NCBI RefSeq assembly: GCF_014489115.1
Contig: NZ_JACTAH010000002.1
Location: 744,001-808,000, forward strand
DNA: 64,000 bases
Origin: Thauera sedimentorum
Lineage (GTDB): Bacteria > Pseudomonadota > Gammaproteobacteria > Burkholderiales > Rhodocyclaceae
Direction of reading: 5' to 3'
How positions within the stretch are numbered: the stretch's first letter is position 1; each line of letters starts with the position of its first letter. The position numbers and the translations under genes are program-made. This document shows positions 48,285 through 55,849 of the stretch, in pieces. Under the pieces are notes generated by a model. That model searched no databases, was not told the DNA's origin, and worked only from the letters and a program-made list of their open reading frames with translations.

Positions 48285-49433
48285 TCAGAGTCCCAGCCAG
48301 CGCGCGATGATGTTGCGCTGCATCTCCGAGGTGCCGGAGTAGATCGTCGCGCCGACTGCGTCGCGCAGCGCGCGTTCGACCTCGTACTCGACCATGTAGC
48401 CGTAGCCGCCGTGCAGGTGCACGGTGTCGAGCGCGGCCTTGAGCAGCGATTCGCTCACCGCGAGCTTGGCGATCGCCGCGTCCAGCGAGGCGTTGCGCAG
48501 GTGGTCCAGGCGCCAGGCGGCGCGGTAGGCGAGCAGGCGGGCGGCCTCCAGTTGCACCTTCATGTCGGCGATGCGGTGGGCCACGGCCTGGAACTTGCCG
48601 ATGGGCTGGCCGAACTGCTGGCGGGTGCGCGCATAGCTGACCGAGGTCTCCAGCAGGCGCTCCATGATGCCCAGGTGCCCGGCCACCAGCAGGCAGCGCT
48701 CCCAGTCCATCGCGGTGGCGAACACCGCCGAGCCGCCGCCGATCTGGCCGAGCACCGCGGCGTCGGGCAGGAACAGGTCGTCGAACACCAGCTCGCCCAC
48801 CGGCGAGGTGCGCAGGCCGAGCTTGTCGAACTTCTGCCCGCAGGAGAAACCGGGCGTGCCCGCCTCGACCAGGAAGGCGGTGACCCCGCCGTGGAAGCCC
48901 TTGTCCGCGTCGGTGAGCGCGAACACCACCGCCAGGTCGGCCACCGGGCCGTTGGAGATGAAGGTCTTGCTGCCGTCGAGGCGCCAGCCTTCGCCGTCAC
49001 GCCGCGCGCGGGTGCGCATCGAAAAGGTGTCGGAGCCCGAGCCGGCCTCGGTGATTGCGTGTGCGCCGACCAGGCTGCCGTCGCACAGCGCGGGCAGGTA
49101 GCGGCGGCGCTGTTCCTCGCTGCCGTGGCGCCACACCGGCACCACGCAGGCGAGCAGGTGGGCCGAGAGCGAGAACACCAGCCCGCCGTCGCGGCAGCCG
49201 TAGCCCAGGGCTTCGAGCACGATCGCGGTGGACAGCACATCCAGCCCGGTGCCGCCGTACTCCTCGGGCACCGGCAGGCCCTGGATGCCGACGCGCGCGC
49301 ATTCGCGCCACAGCTCACGGGGGAAGCGCTGCGCGCGGTCGCGTTCGATCAGCTCGTCGTTGAGCGCCTCGCGCGCGAAGCGGATGGTGTTCTCGCGCAG
49401 CGCCTTCTGCTCGTCGCTGTAGGCGAAGTCCAT
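48285..49433 (-). CDS. Acyl-CoA dehydrogenase-family flavoprotein, likely carrier-protein-linked (PltE-like)
   Basis: A 382-aa FAD enzyme. FAD-binding blocks AITEAGSGSDTFSMRTRA and TFISNGPVADLAVVFA are followed by LARTRQQFG-type helices and IYSGTSEMQRNIIARWLGL. The MCAD-type catalytic glutamate is replaced by S366. A glutamate at E245 (MDWERCLLV) sits where isovaleryl-CoA and prolyl-carrier dehydrogenases keep theirs. Together with the neighbouring adenylation enzyme and carrier protein, this suggests it oxidises an aminoacyl-S-carrier, as PltE/RedW oxidise prolyl to pyrrolyl (comparison from memory). Its ATG shares one base with the ligase stop. An ordinary acyl-CoA substrate is the alternative. 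Confidence 0.85.
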   Translation of the reverse strand: MDFAYSDEQKALRENTIRFAREALNDELIERDRAQRFPRELWRECARVGIQGLPVPEEYGGTGLDVLSTAIVLEALGYGCRDGGLVFSLSAHLLACVVPVWRHGSEEQRRRYLPALCDGSLVGAHAITEAGSGSDTFSMRTRARRDGEGWRLDGSKTFISNGPVADLAVVFALTDADKGFHGGVTAFLVEAGTPGFSCGQKFDKLGLRTSPVGELVFDDLFLPDAAVLGQIGGGSAVFATAMDWERCLLVAGHLGIMERLLETSVSYARTRQQFGQPIGKFQAVAHRIADMKVQLEAARLLAYRAAWRLDHLRNASLDAAIAKLAVSESLLKAALDTVHLHGGYGYMVEYEVERALRDAVGATIYSGTSEMQRNIIARWLGL

Positions 49434-51010
49434 CAGGCGCTCTCCTTCAGCCGCTGGTAGTCGGTCTTGTCGGTGGAGGTGCGCGGCAGCGCGTCCATCC
49501 AGGCGAACTGGTCCGGGATCATGTACAGCGGCATCTGCTCGGCGCAGAAGCGCCGCAGCGCGATCAGCGACAGGCGCTCGCCGCTCTTGCTGCTCAGGAA
49601 GGCGGTGATGCGCACGCCCTCGTCGGCGTCCGGCAGGGCGACCACGGCGGCCTCCTCGATCGCCGGATGGCGGTACAGGCCGGACTCGATCTCGCCCAGC
49701 TCGATGCGGTAGCCACGCCGCTTGACCATGCGGTCGCGCCGCCCGCGGTAGACGTAGCGGCCGTCGGCGCCGGCCACGACGATGTCGCCGGTGCGGTACC
49801 AGCGCGTGCCGTCGGGGTCGATCAGGAAGCCCTGCGCGGTCTTCTCGGGCAGCGCCCAGTAGCCCTGCATCACGCCGGGGCCGCTGATGCACAGCTCGCC
49901 CTCGCCGTCCGCCTCGACCGGCTGGTCGTGCTCGTCGACGACGCGGTCGCGCAGGTGCTCGCAGACCTTGCCGATCGGATAGGGGGCGGTGCGCTCGGGC
50001 GGCACCGGCGGGATCACCTCATACCAGGTGCACACATTGGTCTCGGTGGGGCCGTAGAGGTTGTAGTAGCGCGGGCGCGGCAGCTGGGCGCACAGCGTGC
50101 GCAGGTGCTTGACCGGGAAGACCTCGCCGGCGAACAGCACCAGGCGCAGCGATGAGCAGTCGTGCGCGGGCAGGTTGCCGAACTGCGCCATCAGGCTGAG
50201 GATGGAGGGCGCCGAATACCACACGCTGATGCGCTCGGCCTCGATCAGCTGCGCCAGGTGCAGCGGGTCCTTGCCCTTGTCCTCGGGGATCAGCACCAGC
50301 GCGGCGCCGTGCTTGATGGCGACGTGGATGTCGAGGATGGAGAGGTCGAAGTGGAAGGGCGCGTGCGAGGAGAAGCGGTCCTTTTCGCTCGGCTCGAACA
50401 GCGCCGAGCACCAGTCGACGAAGCTCACCGCGTTCAGATGCGAGAGCATCACGCCCTTCGGCTTGCCGGTGGAGCCCGAGGTGTACAGGATGTAGGCGAG
50501 CGCGTCCGCGCCGCTGTCGGCGTCGGCCACCGGCGCGGCGGGCGATGCGGCGTCGGCCGCGTCCAGCGCGCGCGCCAGCGCCTCGCCCGCGCCCGGTTCG
50601 TCCACCAGGATCAGCGCCGGCGGTGGGCTGCCGAGGGCGTCGAACTCGGCGCGCAGGCCGTCGGCGCGCGCCGCTTCCACCAGCGCGCAGCGCACCGCGC
50701 AGTTGTGCAGGATGTAGGCGTTGCGCGCGGCCGGCGCGGTGGGGTCGACCGGCACGTAGGCCGCACCGGCACGCAGGATGCCGAACAGCGCGGCGACCGC
50801 GTCGATCGACTTGCGCAGATGGATGCCGACGCGGTCGCCGGGGCGCACGCCCATGGCGGCCAGGCGGTCGCGCACGCGCGCGGACAAGGCCTCGAGTTCG
50901 CGGTAGTCGAGCGTGCCGCAGCCTGGCGCCACCACCGCGGGGCGCTCCGGGTGGCGGGCGGCGGATTCGGCCAGTGCCCGGTGCAGCGGGCGGGGAGTGA
51001 TCTCCATCAT
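49433..51010 (-). CDS. Amino-acid adenylating enzyme (DltA/PltF-like AMP ligase)
   Basis: A 525-aa stand-alone adenylation domain that should activate an amino acid with ATP and load it on the adjacent carrier protein. Core motifs are YTSGSTGKPKG (A3, 176-186), HFDLSILDIHVAI, NLYGPTETNVCTWY (A5), YRTGDIV (A7), RGRRDRMVKRRGYRIELGE (A8) and the A10 lysine region RTSTDKTDY. The selectivity pocket cannot be decoded safely by eye: D-alanine (DltA) and L-proline (PltF) types are both candidates. It lies 6 nt after the carrier-protein gene. The start is MM at 51010 or 51007. Confidence 0.9.
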   Translation of the reverse strand: MMEITPRPLHRALAESAARHPERPAVVAPGCGTLDYRELEALSARVRDRLAAMGVRPGDRVGIHLRKSIDAVAALFGILRAGAAYVPVDPTAPAARNAYILHNCAVRCALVEAARADGLRAEFDALGSPPPALILVDEPGAGEALARALDAADAASPAAPVADADSGADALAYILYTSGSTGKPKGVMLSHLNAVSFVDWCSALFEPSEKDRFSSHAPFHFDLSILDIHVAIKHGAALVLIPEDKGKDPLHLAQLIEAERISVWYSAPSILSLMAQFGNLPAHDCSSLRLVLFAGEVFPVKHLRTLCAQLPRPRYYNLYGPTETNVCTWYEVIPPVPPERTAPYPIGKVCEHLRDRVVDEHDQPVEADGEGELCISGPGVMQGYWALPEKTAQGFLIDPDGTRWYRTGDIVVAGADGRYVYRGRRDRMVKRRGYRIELGEIESGLYRHPAIEEAAVVALPDADEGVRITAFLSSKSGERLSLIALRRFCAEQMPLYMIPDQFAWMDALPRTSTDKTDYQRLKESA

Positions 51011-51016
51011 GGCCGC

Positions 51017-51274
51017 CTACCTCGCCTTGGAGGCCAGCAGCGCGGCGATGTCGCGGATGGTGTCGAGGTGCTCCTTGTCCGCCTCGTGGGCCTCGAGCGC
51101 GATGCCGTAGCGTTCCTCGAAGTGCAGCACCATCTTCAGCGTGGCGATCGAGTCGATGATGCCGCCGCTGATCAGCGGCAGGTCGTCGGTGAGGTCGTCC
51201 GGGTTCTCGCCGGGCAGGAACTCGTCGAGGATGTACTGCTTCACTTCGCGGGCGAAGTCGATACCGGTCTCCAT
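51017..51274 (-). CDS. Acyl/peptidyl carrier protein
   Basis: An 85-aa acidic carrier protein. The phosphopantetheine attachment site is S42 in LISGGIIDSIATLK. The helix II/III region VLHFEERYGIALEAHE is typical of DltC/PltL-type carriers. It should accept the aminoacyl group from the ligase encoded immediately downstream and hand it to the dehydrogenase and/or the membrane acyltransferase. It lies between the MBOAT-SGNH gene and the ligase gene in one operon. Confidence 0.93.
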   Translation of the reverse strand: METGIDFAREVKQYILDEFLPGENPDDLTDDLPLISGGIIDSIATLKMVLHFEERYGIALEAHEADKEHLDTIRDIAALLASKAR

Positions 51275-51313
51275 GCTGCGTCCTCCCTCGTGCGGTTGGG
51301 GCGTCCGTCCGGC

Positions 51314-53851
51314 TCAGGGCCGGTCCGGGCGGAAGATCTCGTCGCGGGCCACGGCCAGCGCGGCGAACAGGCGGTCGGCGATCAGGCCGTGGGCGTAGGC
51401 GTTGGGATGGTCGTCCCAGGGCGCGAGGCGCACCGCCTCGATGTCGTGGCCGCGGTACACGTCGGAGAGGTCGATCACCCTGAAGCCGGCTTCGCGCGCC
51501 ACCGCGAGCGTCTCCGGCGTCTCTTCCTGCCAGCTGCCTTCGCGCGCCTGCGGCAGGAACACCAGCACCGGCGCGGCGCCCTGCGCGCGGGCCTGCCGCG
51601 CGATGCGCCCGTAGACCTCGGCGAGCACGGCGCGCCCGTGGGGCGCGAGGCGCTGGCGTACCAGGGTCTCGTCCATGCCGGCCGACACCTCGGCGCGCGC
51701 GACGATGGCCGCCAGGCCGTCGTAGGGAATGGCGATGCCCTTGTGCACCACCTCGGCCAGGTAGGCCACCGAGCGGCTCAGTTCGCGGCCGGTGGCGACG
51801 AACATCACGGCGTCGGGCGCGAAGCCGAGCGCGCGCTCCATCACCGGCAGTTGCTGCGGGGGCTGGTAGCCGGGCACGCCCATGTTGAGCACTTCGAAGC
51901 GCTCGATGCCGGCGTCGCGCCATTCGCGGTTCAGGCGCTGCTCGACCAGGGCCTCAAAGGTCTCGCCGTCGCCCACGCCCCAGCCCATCACCGAGGAGGC
52001 GCCGAGCAGGACGGTGCGATGGGTGCCGGGCGCCGGTTGCTCGGCGTAATCCTGGTCGCGCATGCCGAAGCGGTTGATGCTGATGGTGCCGAAGCGGGTG
52101 TTCTGCACGAAGGAGGGGATGAGTTCGGTCTGCACGAAGCCGCCGACGAAGTGCTTGAGGTTGGCGTTGTCGATGTCCAGCCAGTTCTTCGGCTTGCTCA
52201 TGTACACCTCCCAGAGCTGGGAGTTGAAGCGGTCCACCGACAGCAGGCTCTCGTAATAGCCGCGCTCCAGCCGGGCGGTGTCGAGGCGGCTCAACTGCCC
52301 GGAGCGCAGTGAATGCACGAAGGTGGCCGCGTCGCGGCCGAGCTGCGAATGCAGGCCCTCGACGCTCACCCCGATCATCGCCACCAGCGCGGCCGCGGTG
52401 GCCAGCCGCCCTCGCTGCCAGGCGCGCGCGTCCTGCGTGCCGCCGCGCTGGTTGCGCAGCGCCTCGCCGGGGATGCTGCCGATGGCGATTACCACGAGGA
52501 TCAGCGCCGGGAACAGCAGCGCGCGGGCGCTGTACTCGCCGCCCAGCGCGCTCCACATGGCGAGCCAGCCGGACAGCGTCTCGGCGGTCCAGAACGACCA
52601 CAGCACGCAGATGAACCAGAAGGTGGCGTAGGTCTTGGCCACCAGCACCGCGGTGTCGCGCCAGCTGCGCGCGCCCGGCTTGCCCAGGCTGCGGCTGCGG
52701 CCGTGGCGCATCTCGTAGAGCGAGTTGCCCACCACCAGCAGGCCGAGGATGGTCCAGAAGAGGATGTCCTGCGCCACCAGCAGGGTGGTGCCGCGCAGCC
52801 AGAACCACTGGTAGGCGTGCAGGAACCAGGTCATCAGGAAGACGTACAGGGTGGCCACCACCAGCGCCTTCTCGGTGCCCAGCTTGCGCAGCCGGAACAC
52901 CGCCGGATAGTAGAACACCTTCTGCATGAACTCCTTCCAGTAGATGTTGATGCGCCGCCAGAAGTCGGTGAAGCTCGACGCCAGCAGGAAGCGGTTGTGG
53001 GTCTCCGGCAGGCGGAAGCCGAACAGGCACAGCATGCCGATGATCAGGTGGAAGAGCCCGGAGACGCGCAGGTAGAGCAGGAAGTTGGCTACCAGGTACT
53101 GGCTCAGGTCGGCCGGGCCGGCGACTTCGTGCGGGGCCAGCGTCAGGTAGTAGTAGACGATGCGGTAGAGGATCAGGTGGATCACCCCGCGCAGCATCCA
53201 GTCGATGCCGGTCTGGTAGATGCGCGCCGCGTCGTCGTCGAAGTAGTTGCGCCGGAAGGTCTTGTAATCGACCACCGGGAACAGCGGGAAGCAGGCATTG
53301 GGCAGCATGAAGAAATAGGACAGCGACTGCGCCGGGGTGGAGGGCGTCTTGTCGTGGCGCAGGTCGTAGAAGTAGATGATCAGGCGGAACATGAACATCG
53401 CGCCGAGGATCGGCCAGATTGCGTCCGACCACGGGAAGGGCAGGTAGCCCGCGCGCTGCAGGGCGAGCACCGCGGTGGTGGCGATCAGCAGCGCGCCACG
53501 CCAGGCGAAGGCGACCGGCAGGTGGCAGATGCCGATCAGCAGCAGGCCGATGGCCACCAGCCAGGCGGCGTTGGCCGTGCCCATGACCAGCGCGATGCCG
53601 GCCAGGCTGAGCGCGGCGAAGAAGGGCAGGCGCCAGGCCAGCGGCAGCCAGGCGTGCACCGCGAAGCCGGCGAAGGCCAGCATCGCCAGGCGCAGGAAGG
53701 CGCCGGATTCGATCTGGAACTGGCGCAGCAGCAGGAACAGCAGGCCGAGCTGGACGAGGATGGCGAGGTAGTCGAGCAGGCCTATCCGACCGCGCGAGCG
53801 AGCCTCGTCCAGAGCTGCCTCCGGGATTGCCGCTGCCGCTGCCACACTCAT
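51314..53851 (-). CDS. MBOAT acyltransferase fused to a periplasmic SGNH domain (DltB-DltD-like fusion)
   Basis: An 845-aa membrane protein. The N-terminal ~470 residues hold about a dozen TM helices with MBOAT features: NACFPLFPVVDYKTFRRNYF and a candidate catalytic His near 345 in TWFLHAYQWFW. After the last TM helix comes a domain of about 350 residues with SGNH blocks: LLGASSVMGWGV (Ser near 617), NMGVPGYQPPQQL, and a C-terminal DDHPNAYAHG (Asp/His pair near 813). It would take the acyl or aminoacyl group from the carrier and transfer it across the membrane to a periplasmic or surface acceptor. A strong GGGAGGA precedes the ATG. It is the first gene of the ligase/carrier/dehydrogenase operon. 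Confidence 0.88.
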   Translation of the reverse strand: MSVAAAAAIPEAALDEARSRGRIGLLDYLAILVQLGLLFLLLRQFQIESGAFLRLAMLAFAGFAVHAWLPLAWRLPFFAALSLAGIALVMGTANAAWLVAIGLLLIGICHLPVAFAWRGALLIATTAVLALQRAGYLPFPWSDAIWPILGAMFMFRLIIYFYDLRHDKTPSTPAQSLSYFFMLPNACFPLFPVVDYKTFRRNYFDDDAARIYQTGIDWMLRGVIHLILYRIVYYYLTLAPHEVAGPADLSQYLVANFLLYLRVSGLFHLIIGMLCLFGFRLPETHNRFLLASSFTDFWRRINIYWKEFMQKVFYYPAVFRLRKLGTEKALVVATLYVFLMTWFLHAYQWFWLRGTTLLVAQDILFWTILGLLVVGNSLYEMRHGRSRSLGKPGARSWRDTAVLVAKTYATFWFICVLWSFWTAETLSGWLAMWSALGGEYSARALLFPALILVVIAIGSIPGEALRNQRGGTQDARAWQRGRLATAAALVAMIGVSVEGLHSQLGRDAATFVHSLRSGQLSRLDTARLERGYYESLLSVDRFNSQLWEVYMSKPKNWLDIDNANLKHFVGGFVQTELIPSFVQNTRFGTISINRFGMRDQDYAEQPAPGTHRTVLLGASSVMGWGVGDGETFEALVEQRLNREWRDAGIERFEVLNMGVPGYQPPQQLPVMERALGFAPDAVMFVATGRELSRSVAYLAEVVHKGIAIPYDGLAAIVARAEVSAGMDETLVRQRLAPHGRAVLAEVYGRIARQARAQGAAPVLVFLPQAREGSWQEETPETLAVAREAGFRVIDLSDVYRGHDIEAVRLAPWDDHPNAYAHGLIADRLFAALAVARDEIFRPDRP

Positions 53852-54041
53852 CGTTCCTCCCCTTTTTCGGAACGTGTCGGCATACCCTAAAACCGGTAGT
53901 TACGAGCTTTTCGATGCAGTAAGACGCTCGTTAGCCACCGTGTCAGTATGGTCAGCGGTGTCGATAACTCAAGGCGAAATGCATTGCAGGCGTGATCGTT
54001 CGCGCGCGCGGAGCTGGCTGCGCGAGCTACCGGGGCGCCGC

Positions 54042-54323
54042 TCAGCCGCTGTCGGCCTGTTGGTAGGCGGACAGCGTCACGCCGGCGCGCGCGAGGTATT
54101 CGCGCAAGAGCTTGATGTCCTGCTTGCTGCAGGTGCTGCCGTGGTGGGGGTGGTGAAGGACACCTTCCTTGCCGTTGAGCAGCACGCGGAAGCGTGCGCC
54201 GTGGCCGGGCTCGATGGTGGCACCGACGTGAAGCAGCAGCGACTCCACTTCCCGCCAGTGGATGTTGGCGCTGATCGGATCCTGGTAGATCGCGCGCAGC
54301 AGGCTGGTGTGCTTGTGGCTCAT
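54042..54323 (-). CDS. HicA-like (YcfA family) protein, no partner seen
   Basis: A 93-aa protein resembling the HicA mRNA-interferase fold. NIHWREVESLLLHVGATIE matches the N-terminal region, GHGARFRVLLNGKEGVLHHP the beta-sheet with its histidine, and SKQDIKLLREYLARAGV the last helix. No HicB antitoxin gene is adjacent on either side, so it may be an orphan, or a non-toxic relative used as an RNA-binding protein. The ATG at 54323 was chosen over an upstream extension lacking family similarity. Confidence 0.75.
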   Translation of the reverse strand: MSHKHTSLLRAIYQDPISANIHWREVESLLLHVGATIEPGHGARFRVLLNGKEGVLHHPHHGSTCSKQDIKLLREYLARAGVTLSAYQQADSG

Positions 54324-54582
54324 CGCTGGACTCCGGGGTGCGTTCGAGGGGGCGCTCGATCTCATCGCGTCACATACACCATAGACCGCGCGCCGGCGGG
54401 CGAATATCCGCGGGGTCGTGGCAGATGCGGTGCCGGCCCGTTCCCGGGCGGCAAGTGCCCGCCGATTTCCTATGCTTCAAGAGCCGGGCCGGCGGGCTGC
54501 TGCCTGCGGTTTCCGGCTGGATTCGCGCGGACGCCTGCGCCCTTCACGCCTGCGCAGCGTCGGTTGATGACGAGGAGGAGAC

Positions 54583-55137
54583 ATGAGAACGTACGACAGC
54601 ACAGACGAGTCGATCCGGGACGAGCACGCCGGAGAGTCCGCGCCGCCGGTGGATTGCACGGTGGACTGGGGACCGTCCTGGGGGCGCCAGCTCGATGCGG
54701 CGCAGGCCTGGCAGGAGGCGAGTGCGGCGCTGGCCGACGATGCCCATCAGTGGAGCGCCGCGCCCGGCTACCGGCGCGGCAAGGACGCGCCGCAACTCAC
54801 CGCCCAGACGGTGGTGAGGATGAACACACTCAATGTGGCGCTGCGCGAGCGCCTGTTGCGCCTGATGAGCGAGGCCTCCAACGTGGCCATCGCCGCCATG
54901 TCGCGGCGTCAGGGGGCGGGTGGCGGCTCGGCGGCGACGCTCGATCAGCAGGGTGCCGGGCAGATCGAGCAGGTAACGCGCGCATGGTTCGAGCTGATCG
55001 ACACCGCGCGGGCCAACATGAGCGCGCTTACCGGCATGGCGCCCCCGGCCGGCGCCGCCGGAGACGGCGAGCCGCTGGTGGACCGCCGCCAGCAGGCGCT
55101 GGCCATCGCCTTCGCCGACCGGCGCAAGGCGGGCTGA
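54583..55137 (+). CDS. Hypothetical protein, helical, possibly phasin-like
   Basis: A 184-aa protein preceded by GAGGAGG, with no signal peptide or TM helix. The N-terminus is acidic (MRTYDSTDESIRDEHAGES). The C-terminal two thirds are alanine-rich amphipathic helix (LRLMSEASNVAIAAMSR, VTRAWFELIDTARANMSAL). The pattern recalls polyhydroxyalkanoate phasins, but this is a weak resemblance. It is not clearly linked to the next gene, from which it is separated by a GC hairpin. Confidence 0.7.
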   Translation: MRTYDSTDESIRDEHAGESAPPVDCTVDWGPSWGRQLDAAQAWQEASAALADDAHQWSAAPGYRRGKDAPQLTAQTVVRMNTLNVALRERLLRLMSEASNVAIAAMSRRQGAGGGSAATLDQQGAGQIEQVTRAWFELIDTARANMSALTGMAPPAGAAGDGEPLVDRRQQALAIAFADRRKAG

Positions 55138-55163
55138 AGCGGCGCCGGGTGGCCGCGCCTCCT

Positions 55164-55193
55164 CGCTCCGGGCTGGATTCCTGCCCCGGAGCG
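55164..55193 (+). terminator. Possible terminator hairpin
   Basis: CGCTCCGGG pairs with CCCGGAGCG across a 12-nt loop, 26 nt after the stop of the preceding gene. No clear U-tract follows, so intrinsic termination is only a possibility. Confidence 0.4.
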
Positions 55194-55277
55194 GGGGCGG
55201 TTTACGGGATCACGGTATTGAACGGTCGCTGTCCGGTGCTATAGCGAGAGTTCCCATCGAGGCACATGGAGAGCCAC

Positions 55278-55748
55278 ATGACTACCAGGCATTCACGCGG
55301 GCGGGATGCGACCGCCCGCTCCGGCACCGAACTGTCCGCTGCGACCACCGAGCTCGCGCGGGACATTGCCGCCTTCTGGGATAGTGCGGCGATGTCCGGC
55401 CAGGTCTTGTTCGAAGGCTGGTTGAAGCTTGTCGGTGCGCCGTTCGATGCGGCGATGCGTCGCGTCGTGCCGTCTATCGAAGACCTGCCCGCCGATGGCG
55501 AGCGGCGTGCCGACGCCCTGCCCTGGGTGCCGAAGTTCGACACCGCGGTCGTGCCGCTGCGGCGTGCCGATGATCCGGAGGGGGCGGAAGCCTCGCGCAT
55601 CACGATGCGCATGGCGGTACCGGGGGTGTTCGGCACCGGCGTATCCACCAACGTAGTCAGCATCGATACGCTGGTGCCGCGGCCGGCATCCGCAGCGGAA
55701 AGCGAGCGGCCGGCACATCCGGCAACGCACCAGCGCGCGGCCGGTTGA
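55278..55748 (+). CDS. Hypothetical protein
   Basis: A 156-aa protein from the ATG at 55278, which has GGAGA eight bases upstream (an ATG at 55266 is also in frame). It contains a helical N-terminal half (TELARDIAAFWDSAAM, FEGWLKLVGAPFDAAMRR) and a proline-rich, loosely structured C-terminus. No signal peptide, TM helix or known domain is seen. It is co-directional with the unknown gene at 54583 and may be a distant relative, but I could not establish similarity by eye. Confidence 0.6.
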   Translation: MTTRHSRGRDATARSGTELSAATTELARDIAAFWDSAAMSGQVLFEGWLKLVGAPFDAAMRRVVPSIEDLPADGERRADALPWVPKFDTAVVPLRRADDPEGAEASRITMRMAVPGVFGTGVSTNVVSIDTLVPRPASAAESERPAHPATHQRAAG

Positions 55749-55849
55749 GGATCTGCGTGATCCACTGTGCGGGCCGAAGCGCTGCCTGGTGAGACCCCGC
55801 CTGCGCCCACCGGCCTACCCGCGCGGATCTCCTTACCCGTGCCGAGCGT

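Noticed and set aside
48285..53851. Plain D-alanylation (dlt) operon
   Set aside because: The extra dehydrogenase overlapping the ligase gene, and the fused MBOAT-SGNH protein in a Gram-negative setting, do not fit a standard dltABCD operon, although D-alanine remains a possible substrate.
53852..54041. Possible small RNA or tRNA between the MBOAT-SGNH and HicA-like genes
   Set aside because: The segment is less GC-rich, but I could not fold a tRNA cloverleaf or recognise any RNA family.
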